Shown: one piece after another, positions 40,316-50,397 of the stretch
Numbering within the stretch: position 1 is the first letter of the stretch
Layout: each line of letters starts with the position of its first letter
Program-made: the position numbers and the translations under genes
DNA from: Paraburkholderia youngii
GTDB taxonomy: Bacteria; Pseudomonadota; Gammaproteobacteria; Burkholderiales; Burkholderiaceae
Assembly (NCBI RefSeq): GCF_013366925.1
Contig: NZ_JAALDK010000003.1
Location: 791,104-855,103 of the forward strand
Reading direction: 5' to 3'
Length of the DNA: 64,000 nt
The notes under the pieces: model-generated
What the model saw: the letters and a program-made list of their open reading frames with translations, nothing else
Told to the model about the DNA's origin: nothing
Databases searched by the model: none

Positions 40316-40799
40316 TTCATCGAGAGTAAACAGCCCCTTTGTTCATTTTGTTAAGGTTTCTTAAAGCCGCGTCAGCTGCGCGGAGTCGTCGTCGACATTG
40401 CGTATCGAAACGCTGCTGGCTTCTCACGTGCGGGCACTCAAGGCATTTCGCGGCATGCCCACAGAGGCCAAGTCCGAATGAAAGAGGCTTCGTCCGCAAT
40501 CAGGTGCCTGTTGCGGGCGATGGCATCAAGGCGCCACGATGTGGTTCTCGCACTCTATTAACTCCCTCGAAGGGGCAGTCCACGGCAATCGTAAAGCTAG
40601 GATTTTGATCTGGCCACGAATGTCTGTGCGCTGCCGGCGACCGGCAAGCCCGAATTGGTAGGCCCGGAAATTCGCCGCACTCGGTTGCTTGAAGGTGTGG
40701 CATCTTTACCTCCTTGTCTTATCGGGATGGACAGTTGACCCGGCGCGCATCACTGGGCACGCGAGTTCGAGAGGCCAAGGCTCACGACGCGCCGCTTAC
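40316..40799. other. Gene-poor interval between IS elements
   Basis: No supported gene. Short frames on both strands lack family motifs. This is probably debris between insertions. Confidence 0.4.
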
Positions 40800-41000
40800 A
40801 CGGTGCACGAAACACGCACCGAATTTATCGCACCGGCGTGCAGACCGTTTCGTGGCTGACGATAACCTCGGCTTCGAACAGCAGTTCCTTGATGTCGTGC
40901 AGCCTCAACTGAAACAGGTAGTACCGCCACACCGCGCAGCTGATGACCGCAGTGGAAGACGATAACCGTGATAAAGCGATTTTCCATCCTTCATCACGCG
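40800..41000 (-). pseudogene. IS6-family transposase remnant (N-terminal, degenerate)
   Basis: On the minus strand, in shifting frames, the text RYYLFQLRLHDIKELLFEAE then VIVSHETV resembles the start of the IS6-family transposases also seen at 53184. Frameshifts and truncation leave no functional product. Confidence 0.55.
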
Positions 41001-42250
41001 ATCTTACTCGACCAATTCAGCAACGTGACAGTGGCAAGCTTACTGATCGAGAGGGTGTAGTCGCGATCGCCGCCTTGGTTCTCTTTCCTTCAGATGCCGA
41101 CCTCGACGTTATCCTCACGGGACGACTTGGCGCCGACGCGGCGAGCCTTTTCGTTGTCGGGCTGTCCGGCGTTTGATGGGGATGGCGCTCGCCTTCACGT
41201 CGGAATTCGTCGTCGCCTTTGCCGCTCACGCTCCAGCCTGCGGTACGCGCCGCTTTCCGCCGTGCCTTTGGGACGAACATGGCTACCACTAAATAAGAGT
41301 GAAAAGCATGAACGTCACCAACTACATTCAATTCGACAGCGACGACCCTCGACACCGCAAAGGGCGCGGGCCTCGTCTCCACTATGGACCGCGACATGGA
41401 CATCAAAGTTGTTCGCGTTGGTCCTATCTCACGTCAGCGGATTGGAAGGCCGTTATATGGTAACAACCACGCGCGTGTGGGACCTTGTCAGATTTTCGAC
41501 AATGTCAGGAATGAAACAACGCGTTGAAGAGTGATCTCGTTGTTGGGCAAGCATTTTTGGATTGGTACGACACTTGCGCGTCTCACGCCACGCAAACAAG
41601 AGGAGAAATCCATGGTTAGACTCAGCGCTCGCGCCAACGGCCACGCTCGATGCTTTCGGCAGACACAAATACGCGCTGTCTGGCACAGAACCACCGACAT
41701 ATCGACCTCAGCCGTCCCACGAGTTGTCAATAGCAAGAGGCGGCACGCGAGCATAATGTTGGCTTATAACGACCTAAGGCACGCAACTGACCACCGTCGC
41801 ATTCTATCTGTTGCCGGCAGACGGTGTGAAGCGGAGGTGCAAAATTATATCACGTCAACAAATGCCCCCACCCTGTTGACGCGACGGTCAGGGTGGTCCT
41901 GGATGCCCGGAATCCGTCCACGCGAGGCCCGATCTTGTACGGCCGCTGTCCCGCACTCGCGGCTGTCATTTCAGTGTTATCCCTTAAACTCAAATCGTTG
42001 CGTTTTTTACAAAGCACTTATTCTATATAACGAATATCCGGCATAAATAAAATGGACACGCCCGGCAGGAGAGAAGCAGTGAGCTATACGTTTGCAAAAG
42101 AACTGATCGATCTCGAAAAAAATGATGGTTCAGTATGCGAAGTAAAAGAACTGATCCTGGTCGGGATGGGACCGCTGGATGTTTGCGCTGCTGTTGCCAC
42201 ACATGATTATTAGGTGTTCGTGATTTCCGCGGTGCATCATTCTGATTTCG
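41001..42250. other. Low-information interval
   Basis: About 1.25 kb without a gene I can support. The longest frame (41531-42046, plus) is of odd composition and overlaps antisense frames. A 51-codon frame from about 41308 (MNVTNYIQFDSDDPRH) may be the start of a lost gene. Base composition is less GC-rich than the nod region. Confidence 0.4.
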
Positions 42251-42254
42251 CGCA

Positions 42255-42396
42255 CGCTGCCGGAGAAGCGAAAGGGCGAGTTGTGCAGCGCCGCTCGGTG
42301 CAGAGCCGAGCGGCGCTTGACCGAATTCTTCGGCAGTCCCAACGTGTGGCTAGCGACGCTGGCGATCCTGTGCGCGAACGACGGTACTTTCGTGGT
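42255..42396 (+). pseudogene. MFS transporter fragment, left of IS5 insertion
   Basis: The frame reads FFGSPNVWLATLAILCANDG then TFVV up to the IS boundary, matching a transmembrane segment of major-facilitator permeases. Sequence resumes beyond the IS at 43260. Confidence 0.5.
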
Positions 42397-43259
42397 TTAG
42401 AAGGTGTTATGTACTTTTGTTAAGGGCTGCAAAGTGGACGAGCATAAGCACGGAGAATACGACGAAATGCAAGCCAGCCAAGGTTTCAGGCAATCGCTCG
42501 TAGTCTCTTGCCAGTCGGCGGAAGCGGTTGAGCCAGCCGAAGCTGCGCTCGACCACCCAGCGGCACGGCAACAGCACGAACCCCTTTTTCGCCTCCGGCA
42601 GCTTGATGACCTGAAGTTCAATCCCCTCGTCAAGCGCCGCCTGTGCGGGCTCTTCGCCGGTATATCCCTGATCCGCGAACGCCACCTTGACCGTCTGGCC
42701 CGTGGCCTGCTGAACCTGACGCGCCAGTTCTCCAACCTGCGCGCGCTCCTGCTCGTTGGCCGGCGTCACATGCACCGCGAGAAGTTGTCCCAACGTGTCC
42801 ACCGCCATATGTACCTTGCTGCCTTTCTTGCGCTTGTACCCGTCGTAGCCTGCGCGTGCGCCGCTTTCGCACGTCGACAGCAGCGTACGGCCATCGAGGA
42901 TGACCGCGCTGGGTTGACCACGGCGATCCTGGGCGACCCGGATGATCGAGCGCAAATCGCTCACCATGGCCTCGAAGCAGCCCGCCTGAATCCAGCGTTG
43001 CGTCTGCTGGTAGATCAACTCCCATGGCGGAAAGTCATTGGGCAACAAACGCCATGGGGCACCCGCACGTACGATCCAGCGCAGCGCGTTGAACATCTCG
43101 CGCAGTTCGTAGCGGCGCTGCAGTGCGTCCTTGTTCATCAAGGTCAGATACGGAGCGGCGAAGTACCACTCTTCATCCGATACATCCGTTGGGTAGGGTC
43201 TGCGTTTTTTCATCCCGCCAGGGTACCAAGTCTGGCCGAAAGTTCATAACACCGTCTAA
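42397..43259 (-). mobile_element. IS5-family insertion sequence inserted in an MFS gene
   Basis: The ends carry matching inverted repeats: TTAGAAGGTGTTATGTACTT at 42397 and TTAGACGGTGTTATGAACTT read inward from 43259. The element is about 863 bp, with a single transposase gene on the minus strand. Confidence 0.8.
42407..43213 (-). CDS. IS5-family transposase
   Basis: This intact 268-residue DDE transposase has PYPTDVSDEEWYFAAPYLTL at the N-terminus, then GAPWRLLPNDFPPWELIYQQ, the first catalytic Asp in SAVILDGRTLLST, the second in VKVAFADQGYTGEEPA, and the Glu in RWVVERSFGWLNRFRRLARD. It is closely similar throughout to the transposase at 47558-48367, so two related but not identical copies sit about 5 kb apart. 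Confidence 0.9.
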   Translation of the reverse strand: MKKRRPYPTDVSDEEWYFAAPYLTLMNKDALQRRYELREMFNALRWIVRAGAPWRLLPNDFPPWELIYQQTQRWIQAGCFEAMVSDLRSIIRVAQDRRGQPSAVILDGRTLLSTCESGARAGYDGYKRKKGSKVHMAVDTLGQLLAVHVTPANEQERAQVGELARQVQQATGQTVKVAFADQGYTGEEPAQAALDEGIELQVIKLPEAKKGFVLLPCRWVVERSFGWLNRFRRLARDYERLPETLAGLHFVVFSVLMLVHFAALNKST

Positions 43260-43490
43260 CGCGATGGTGCCGACCTATCTCGTGCATCTTTGAACGCAGC
43301 AGATGGGATTCGTCGTCTCGGCATCGGCTTTGGCGGATTCGCCGGCTCGTTCGGCGGTGGTCTCGCGCCGGCGATGGCGGGTTTCGTCGCGCAGTATTTC
43401 AGCTTGCCGATCACGCTGACTTTCGCGTTCGGCGCCTCGTTGCGGGCAGTGGAAGTTGTTCCTCACCGAGACTTTTCCGCGCCTTGGTGT
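43260..43490 (+). pseudogene. MFS transporter fragment, right of IS5 insertion
   Basis: After the IS the text AMVPTYLVHL ends in a stop, then a frame with NAADGIRRLGIGFGGFAGSF and GGGLAPAMAGFVAQYFSLPI resembles the C-terminal helices of MFS permeases. With the left fragment it forms an IS-interrupted, decayed transporter gene. Confidence 0.55.
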
Positions 43491-43635
43491 AACAACACCG
43501 ATAGCCGCGACCGGGTGTACGGGAGGGCGTCGTGCAAAGCGCTCACACATTCGAATTCATGCCAGTGCCGACACACAGATGGCGTCGGTGTGACACGAAA
43601 CCTGGGTCACAGGAAGTAAGAAATGGAGATCGCCG

Positions 43636-44716
43636 ATGAAAATGAAAGCCTTCTTGTTTGCCACAAGCCTGCTGTTCATGTGCGATACCTACGCACAGAG
43701 CAGTGTCACACTCACCGGTATGCTGGATGGCGGCGTCTCCTACGTCAGCAATGAAGGCGGTAGCCACGTCGTCAAGTTCGATGACGGCATTGCTGTGCCG
43801 AACCTGCTGAGATTTCTCGGCAAGGAAGACCTAGGAGGCGGCACGCGCGCCGTCTTCGATCTCACGAGCCAGTTCGAACTCGGCACGGGTACATTGATGC
43901 CCGGCGGCAGCCTGTTCACCCGTAACGCGTTCGTCGGACTGGACGACGATCACCTCGGCCGGCTTACTTTAGGCAACCAGTACGATTTCATGATCGATTT
44001 GCTATTCTTCGGTCATGGATGATGGCGCGATCTACGCGCAGGGCGTCTACGACTTCCGCAATGGACCGTTTGGGAAACTCGCGTTGCCGAACAATCCGAC
44101 GGGCGCGTTCGAATGGGATGGCATTGGGGGATCTAGACCTATCCACAGTTCAGTCAAGTATGCGAGGCCGAGCTTCGGCGGCCTTTCGGCTGGCGCCATG
44201 TACGGCTTTGGCGGCGTGGCGGGATCGTTCGGCTCGAACAGCGGGGTGAGCGTAGGCCTGAACTACATCCACGGCGCATTCGGGGCAAATGCTGCCTATA
44301 CGCAGGTGAAGACGGCTGTCTCAGGCGCGCAGGTCAGCGTGCGCAACTGGGGCGCCGGTGCGCACTATACCTTCGGTCCGGTGACTGTGAACGCGCTCTA
44401 TACGGCGGTGCGTAACGAAATGAACGGCGCGTCGGTCTGGCAGGCGGAGCTGGGTGGCATGTGGTTGATGGCGCCAGAGTGGGTGTTGAGCGGTGCGTAT
44501 ATGTACATGAAGGGCAATCAGGTAGTCGACAACAACCACGCACATCAGCTCACCGGCACGCTGAAGTACTTCCTGTCGAAGCAAACCAGCGTTTACGTGG
44601 CTGCCGGCTACCAGCGCACGAACCAAGGGGCGAACGCACAGATCAACGACGTGATGGTCGCGTCGAGCGGTCCGTCGCAGTTGATCGGTCGCGTCGGCTT
44701 GCAGACGAGGTTCTAA
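43636..44716 (+). pseudogene. Burkholderia-type outer-membrane porin with internal frameshift
   Basis: The gene starts with a signal peptide ([20 protein letters not shown]) and the porin entry [20 protein letters not shown], with [20 protein letters not shown] typical of general diffusion porins. At about 44018 one extra base after FFGH breaks the frame. The next frame resumes [20 protein letters not shown] and runs to the C-terminal aromatic IGRVGLQTRF expected for BAM recognition. The two halves together give about 360 residues, the usual porin length. A sequencing error or a recent single-base mutation would both explain it. An RBS-like GGAG lies upstream. Confidence 0.8.
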
Positions 44717-44901
44717 ACGACATCTGGACGCCCTCTATGCTGATTGCGACATCAACGCGAGGTTAGGCGGAGAGCCGGTGCCGGTGCGGGACGTTCGCGC
44801 GTTGCTGGCGGACGGCCCAGTCCGCTGCGAAGAAATTAAGACGCTCAACGTCACCTACTTTTCACTTGAACTAGAAACGAAGAGCGCGCGATAGGAACTA
44901 G

Positions 44902-46082
44902 GGAAGGTCTGCAAAAGTCCTGGCGTTGACGTCTCGGTGGACTATCCTGGGAGAAGGCAGGTTTAAGGGGTACCTCGATGACACAGCTTGGTCTTGGTCT
45001 GGATCTTTCAACGAAACGCACGCGCAAGCGGGAATTTCTCGATGAGATGAGGCGCGTTGTGCCATGGTCGAGGTTGATTGCGTTGATCGAACCGCACTAT
45101 CCAAGGGGTAAGACTGGAAGGCCGCCGTTTCCTATTGCGACGATGCTGCAGATCTACTTCATGCAGCAGTGGTTTGGTCTGTCAGACCCGGCGATGGAAG
45201 AGGCGCTTTATGACGTGCCGCTGTATCGTGAATTTGCTGGGCTGGACGAGGGTATGACGCGTTTGCCGGACGAGAGCACGATTCTCCGGTTCCGTCACCT
45301 TCTCGAAACGCACGGCCTGGCTGCGCAGATGCTCACGCTGGTCAATGAGATCCTGAGCGAGAAAGGCTTGATGCTGAAGGTGGGGTCGGCGGTCGACGCT
45401 ACCTTGATTTCCGCACCCACTTCGACGAAGAACGGCTCTGGTACACGGGACCCGGAAATGCACCAGACGAAGAAGGGAAATCAATGGTACTTCGGGATGA
45501 AAGCGCACGTCGGCGTGGACGCAGAGTCGGGCCTGGTCCACACGGTCATCGGCACAGCCGCCAACGTTCATGACATCAATGCGGCCGAAGCGCTGTTGCA
45601 CGGCCAGGAAATGGATGTGTACGCTGACGCCGGATATCAGGGTATCGAAAAGCGCTGCCAGGTAAGCGCGGTTCGCTGGCATGTCGCGATGCGACCAGGC
45701 AGGCGCAGACAACTGGACCTAACCGATCGGCTGGACGCGATATTCGATCAGATTGAACGCCTGAAGGCCGGCATCCGCGCCAAGGTTGAACATCCGTTCC
45801 GCGTCCTCAAACAGCAGTTTGGCTATACGAAGACCCGGTACCGGGGGTTGATGAAGAACACCGCCCAGATCACGACACTATTTGCTCTGGGCAACCTGTG
45901 GATGGCACGCAAGGCTTTGTGGAACGCTTGAAACGCTCGCAGATTCAGGCCGCGAATCTCGGCAAACAGTGGTCGTCACGCTTCAAAAAGCCAGGCGACC
46001 AACCTGCCAGCAGACTCTCATGGCTGATACGACGCAAGTGGCAAACGGCCAACTCTCTGAAAACGAGTTGTGCAGACCTTCC
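44902..46082 (+). mobile_element. Complete IS5-family element with CTAG target duplication
   Basis: The terminal inverted repeats are GGAAGGTCTGCA and TGCAGACCTTCC. The target duplication CTAG is visible at 44898-44901 and 46083-46086. The element is 1181 bp and carries one transposase gene. Confidence 0.9.
44978..45931 (+). CDS. IS5-family transposase
   Basis: This intact 317-residue transposase has an N-terminal DUF772-like region (EPHYPRGKTGRPPFPIATML, MQQWFGLSDPAMEEALYDVP) and a DDE domain with GSAVDATLISAPTSTKN (Asp), MDVYADAGYQGIEKR (Asp) and AKVEHPFRVLKQQFGYTKTR (Glu). Length and motifs match the IS5 subgroup proper. Both element ends are present, so it is a candidate active copy. Confidence 0.92.
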   Translation: MTQLGLGLDLSTKRTRKREFLDEMRRVVPWSRLIALIEPHYPRGKTGRPPFPIATMLQIYFMQQWFGLSDPAMEEALYDVPLYREFAGLDEGMTRLPDESTILRFRHLLETHGLAAQMLTLVNEILSEKGLMLKVGSAVDATLISAPTSTKNGSGTRDPEMHQTKKGNQWYFGMKAHVGVDAESGLVHTVIGTAANVHDINAAEALLHGQEMDVYADAGYQGIEKRCQVSAVRWHVAMRPGRRRQLDLTDRLDAIFDQIERLKAGIRAKVEHPFRVLKQQFGYTKTRYRGLMKNTAQITTLFALGNLWMARKALWNA

Positions 46083-47391
46083 CTAGAGAATGAAAGGGAC
46101 TTCCCCGTCCCGAGGCTGCGGCGGAAGCCGCGAGTCGGCATCAATGTGCCAGGATGAAGTTGCGAACGTTCATCGACACCTGCGAGAGGGGAAGTCCATG
46201 GCTATTATCACTGTCGGAATCGATCTTGCCAAGAATGTATTTGCCGTTCACGGTGTGGACGAGACCGGTAAGGCGATGCTGATCAAGCCGCGTGTTCCGC
46301 GCGATCAGCTGGCGACGTTGATCGCACAGTTGCCTGCGTGCCTCATTGGCATGGAAGCGTGCTCCGGCGCGCATCACTGGGCCCGCATGTTCCAGCGGCA
46401 CGGCCATACGGTCAAGCTCATGGCGCCCAATCTTGTCGCGCCTTATCGCATGTCGGGCAAGCGCGGCAAGAACGACGCGGCGGATGCTGCTGCAATCTGC
46501 GAAGCGGTGACGCGCCCGAGCATGCGTTTTGTGCCGCTGAAGGACGAACATCAGCAGGCAACGCTTTGCCTGCATCGGACACGACAAGGTTTCGTCGAAG
46601 AGAGGACAGCGACCTACAACCGGTTGCGAGGCCTGCTCTGGGAATTCGGCGTGGTGCTGCCACAGAGCCCGGACAAATTGCGCAGGTACATCACGGAACA
46701 TCTGGACACATTGCCTGGCTGGGCAAAGCGCAGTATCAGCGATCTGCTTGAGCATGCCGGCCATATCGAGGATCGCCTGCTCGAATACGACCGTGCGATC
46801 GCTGAGATCGCGCGTGAGGACGCGCGTAGCAAGAGGCTGATGCAGTTGCGCGGCATCGGCCCAACCACGGCAAGTGCGCTGCTCGCCAGTATTGGTGCCG
46901 GGCACGACTTCAGAAACGGCCGACAGGTGGCAGCCTGGATCGGACTTACGCCCGGTCAATATAGCAGCGGCGGTAAGGCGCGGCTGGGCAGCATTACGAA
47001 AGCAGGTGACGCCTATCTGCGCGGCCTGCTGGTCAACGGTGCCCGCGCTGTCATTGCTAACCTCGGCGAGAAACAGGATCGCTTCAGCCGATGGGCCCGA
47101 ACCCTAGTCGAGCGCCGGGGCTACTGGCGGGCAGCCATCGCGATAGCCGCAAAGAACGCGAGATTGGCGTGGGCTGTGCTGAAATATGGTGATGACTTCA
47201 AGCTCGAACCAGTGGCAGACTGACTCCGATTCGAGGCTGTCGGCCAACCTGCAACGGGAAACGGGCGCAGACATCATGAGCACATAGAAACGATCACTTT
47301 GCACTGCCAGCGGTGATGTGAAGCGGGTTGGACCCGCGCGGAGCGTACCTGAATAACACGGCGGGGATATCCATTCCCGGCTAGAGAATGA
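46083..47391 (+). mobile_element. IS110-family (IS1111-type) element with 11-bp flanking repeat
   Basis: The direct repeat CTAGAGAATGA occurs at 46083-46093 and 47381-47391, on either side of the transposase gene. The IS5 element to the left used the CTAG of the left copy as its target. The gene is followed by about 160 bases of non-coding sequence before the right repeat, where a guide (bridge) RNA would be expected. Confidence 0.6.
46198..47223 (+). CDS. IS110-family DEDD transposase
   Basis: This 341-residue protein has the N-terminal RuvC-like DEDD domain (MAIITVGIDLAKNVFAVHGV, LIGMEACSGAHHWARMF, MSGKRGKNDAADAAAI) and the C-terminal Tnp20 domain with the catalytic Ser region (LRGIGPTTASALLASIGAGH, WIGLTPGQYSSGGKARLGSI). 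IS110-family recombinases are guided by a structured RNA encoded in the element ends. The ATG at 46198 follows GAGAGGGGAAG. The gene is intact. Confidence 0.92.
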   Translation: MAIITVGIDLAKNVFAVHGVDETGKAMLIKPRVPRDQLATLIAQLPACLIGMEACSGAHHWARMFQRHGHTVKLMAPNLVAPYRMSGKRGKNDAADAAAICEAVTRPSMRFVPLKDEHQQATLCLHRTRQGFVEERTATYNRLRGLLWEFGVVLPQSPDKLRRYITEHLDTLPGWAKRSISDLLEHAGHIEDRLLEYDRAIAEIAREDARSKRLMQLRGIGPTTASALLASIGAGHDFRNGRQVAAWIGLTPGQYSSGGKARLGSITKAGDAYLRGLLVNGARAVIANLGEKQDRFSRWARTLVERRGYWRAAIAIAAKNARLAWAVLKYGDDFKLEPVAD

Positions 47392-47550
47392 GGCCTCTGC
47401 GCGCGTCTTTCATCAGGGTCCGGACCATTGGTCCAACATGACCGGTTGTAGAACCGCAGTCCTTCACCTTCTCACACGCACCAGCGCGGCATTGCAGCAT
47501 GTATCAACAGCGAACCTCGATTGAGCTTGTGCTCAACGGGGAAGCCCTTG

Positions 47551-48413
47551 TAGCGTGTTAGGAACTTTGAAGTACTGACACGGCGTGGACAAGCATGAGC
47601 ATTGCGAAGACGAAATGAAGCCCAGCGAGAGTTTCGGGGAGCCGTTCATAGTCACGTGCGAGACGCCGGAAACGGTTGAGCCAGCCAAAGCTGCGCTCGA
47701 CCACCCACCGGCGGGGGAGCAGAACGAAACCCTTTTTCGTTTCTTCGAGTTTGATCACCTGAAGGTCAATGCCCTCGTCGAACGCAGCCTGCGCTGGCTC
47801 TTTGCCCGTGTATCCCTGATCGGCAAATGCCACCTTGACCGTTCGTCCCGTTACCTGCTGGACCTGCCGCGCAAGCTCCGCTACCTGTGCGCGCTCCTGT
47901 TCATTGGCTGGGGTCACGTGCACCGCCAGCAACTGTCCCAGCGTGTCTGCTGCAATATGTACCTTACTACCGCGCTTGCGCTTATAACCGTCATAACCCG
48001 CACGCGGGCCGCTCTCGCAGGTCGACTGTATCGTGCGGCCATCGAGGATGACCGCGCTGGGCTGTCCCCGACGGCCCTGTGCCACGCGTATCACCGAGCG
48101 CAGGTCACTCACCATGCTCTCAAAGCAGCCAGCCTGCAACCAGCGTTGAGTCTGCTGATACACCAGCTCCCACGGCGGGAAATCATTGGGCAGCATCCTC
48201 CACGGCGCGCCGGCACGAGCCATCCAGCGCAATGCATCAAACATGTCGCGCAGTTCGTATTTGCGCTGGGGCGCGTCAACGTCCATCAGCGTCAGATACG
48301 GCGCCGCGAAACTCCATTCCTCACCCGACACATCAGTCGGATACCCTTTGCGGTCGGTTGTTTTCATCCCGCCAGGATACCAGGTCTCAATCGAAGTTCC
48401 TAACACGCTCTAA
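47551..48413 (-). mobile_element. IS5-family insertion sequence, second related copy
   Basis: The inverted ends share GCGTGTTAGGAACTT: forward from about 47553, reversed near 48393-48409. It lies at the 3' end of an IS6 transposase remnant that begins at 48414, indicating insertion into it. Confidence 0.75.
47558..48367 (-). CDS. IS5-family transposase
   Basis: This 269-residue DDE transposase starts at the ATG at 48367 (MKTTDRKGYPTDVSGEEW). The catalytic segments are SAVILDGRTIQST, VKVAFADQGYTGKEPA and RWVVERSFGWLNRFRRLARD. It is similar along its length to the transposase at 42407-43213, with scattered substitutions. It is intact, with both element ends present. Confidence 0.9.
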   Translation of the reverse strand: MKTTDRKGYPTDVSGEEWSFAAPYLTLMDVDAPQRKYELRDMFDALRWMARAGAPWRMLPNDFPPWELVYQQTQRWLQAGCFESMVSDLRSVIRVAQGRRGQPSAVILDGRTIQSTCESGPRAGYDGYKRKRGSKVHIAADTLGQLLAVHVTPANEQERAQVAELARQVQQVTGRTVKVAFADQGYTGKEPAQAAFDEGIDLQVIKLEETKKGFVLLPRRWVVERSFGWLNRFRRLARDYERLPETLAGLHFVFAMLMLVHAVSVLQSS

Positions 48414-48860
48414 GCTCGATAAGAACGGTTGTGTGCGATCCGGATCGCGGAAACCACGCATCCGGCGCTCCCGCTCACGCGTAGGTTGATGGCTGTCTTC
48501 GGCGCGGTTGTTCACCCGAGCACTGGCTTTGACGAAGACATGTTTGATGTTTGCCAGTTCGGGAATTTCGGCCTTCGCGGCCGGATAGCTGCGCAACTGC
48601 TCGATGACCATCCTTCGTGGCGCGTCGAGACAGGCTGCCAGCACGCGGTTGAACAAGCGCTTTGCTACGCGGCCTTATCGCGACGTTTCTGCAGCAGGAT
48701 GTCGAGTTCGGCGCCGTGCTGGCCGACTGCCCGCCAGGGAGCAGATAACACTCGCCGAGCAACGTAACGGAGACTTCGTCAAGATTCTATGTGCGGCCGG
48801 GTTTGCGGCGAGCAGCTTTGACGCAATCTGCGAACCCTGCGCCGAATTTGATAACCAGTA
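48414..48860 (-). pseudogene. IS6-family transposase remnant cut by IS5
   Basis: The minus-strand frame reads FNRVLAACLDAPRRMVIEQL, RSYPAAKAEIPELANIKHVF and SARVNNRAEDSHQPTRERER, ending abruptly at the IS5 boundary (FLSSLERV). The upstream part (48660-48860) is readable only in other frames, so it is also frameshifted. It corresponds to the C-terminal two thirds of the transposase at 53184. Confidence 0.7.
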
Positions 48861-48999
48861 GACCGGCTACACGCCATCAACTTTTTTTGATGGGTTATAT
48901 GGGAATTTTTTAATACTCACAGAGGAACGCTGCACTTAGTGGTGCATCTCAACTTGCACTGGCATTGTCAGGTTGACGGTAGGCCAGCGACAGAATGAA

Positions 49000-49472
49000 G
49001 TGGTGAAGAAAGCGAAATCGCTTTGTCACGGGCACAGCCGGGCGGGTCGGTGAGGTTTTCGGGGCAGCCTGAGCCTTCTGGACGTCGACGAGGTGTGGCT
49101 CGAACGGGGTGTCGCGGTCACTATGAGACGATCCGCTGATGGCGCGCTGCTTTGGCGCTCGATTCTCCCAGCGCGCCAAAGCAGCGCGGCCCAAGCCGGG
49201 CAGCAATGGCATCCGGACGAGATGTTCGTGACGCTGCGCGGCAAGCGGTAGCTGTTGCGACGAGCACGGCGCTGAACTCGACGTGCTGGTGCAAAATCGG
49301 CGCGATAAGGCCGCAGCAAAGCGCCTCTTCCGGAAGGGGTCGATCGGGATCGGAATGAGCGTGCCTCGATGTCGCGCAGGCTGAGCTGAAACCGGAAGTA
49401 CCACCGGACTGCGTGTCTGATGACCGCCACCGGAAAGCGGTGATCGTGGCAAAGCGACTTTGCATTCTTCAT
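49000..49472 (-). pseudogene. IS6-family transposase remnant, scrambled
   Basis: From 49472 the minus strand reads MKNAKSLCHDHRFPVAVIRH then AVRWYFRFQLSLRDIEA, the IS6-type N-terminus. The rest is out of frame and rearranged. It contains a 15-bp perfect inverted repeat (49144-49158 and 49173-49187). Confidence 0.6.
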
Positions 49473-49479
49473 CCCACGA

Positions 49480-50397
49480 CTTTACTCGACCATCCCGGCA
49501 ACGTGACAGTGCCGACCAAGCGAGACTACCGAGAAGGAGGTCATCAAATTAATTTATGCTTGCGCAGGTCCCTATTGAGGTCTGTTTTGCTATATCTGAT
49601 CAATATCTCTAAAGCGCAGTTGGTATCCTATGGTATTCGACGACACAATTGCGACACAATGACTCGCCTACAATATCCAATAGACTTTTCTGTTAAGGAA
49701 ACCTTAATGACTGGACCAAATGCATCGAAATTCTCATCAAGCTCAACCAACACCAACTGTTGGCGCACAACACTGTATGAGATCGCCATCATGGAGGAAT
49801 CTTCTGCCGGGGCGAGGACAAATGGCAGTCGGCACGGCGTCCGTCGATCAAATTTTTGGCTGGCAAGGAACCTCGCGAAAACACTTTGGCCGCTAGCACA
49901 AGCTGCTGAGTCAGTCCTGTCGGCATCGGTGTTCTCAGCCACCATCAAGGACCTCTTCAGTTGTAACACCCGCTTAGCAAGGAAACGCTGGAAATGAAAC
50001 GCCTAGCGTGGGCGATCGGAGAGGACGCTCATGCATACTGCCACGGGACGACCCCGCGCGGCCGAATGGCCGGCGCGTCGTCGTCATAGATAGATGCCAG
50101 GGGATATCAAGACCAGTCCATCGGATCACGGCAAGGCGCGGAGAACGTTTCCTGCGCAGTAGCCCGTCTCCAGCTCCAGAGCGGTCGCCCGCTGATTTTC
50201 CCTATGTGCGAGCACTCTCCTAGTGTATGCCGGCGGGGACGGGCGCACTGCTTAGGTTGATTGACGGGAGACGGCGAAGTCCGCGCTACTTATTGGCATC
50301 GTTCCGGTTTCTTTTTTCGAGCGACCGGCCATTTTCTTGATAGAAGGCTATTCGCAAGCATTGATCGAAGCCAACAACCTGATTGGAGTCTCGACTC
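49480..50397. other. Intergenic region between IS debris and carbonic anhydrase
   Basis: About 900 bases with no supported gene. Local AT-rich stretches around 49540-49720 could be promoter-bearing. The frame from 49413 to 49997 lacks any family signature. Confidence 0.4.

Noticed and set aside
42404..43249. 281-codon plus-strand frame
   Set aside because: It is the complement of a clear IS5 transposase. A similar mirror frame at 47585-48403 was rejected for the same reason.
46141..46959. 272-codon minus-strand frame
   Set aside because: It is antisense to the IS110 transposase; no family features.
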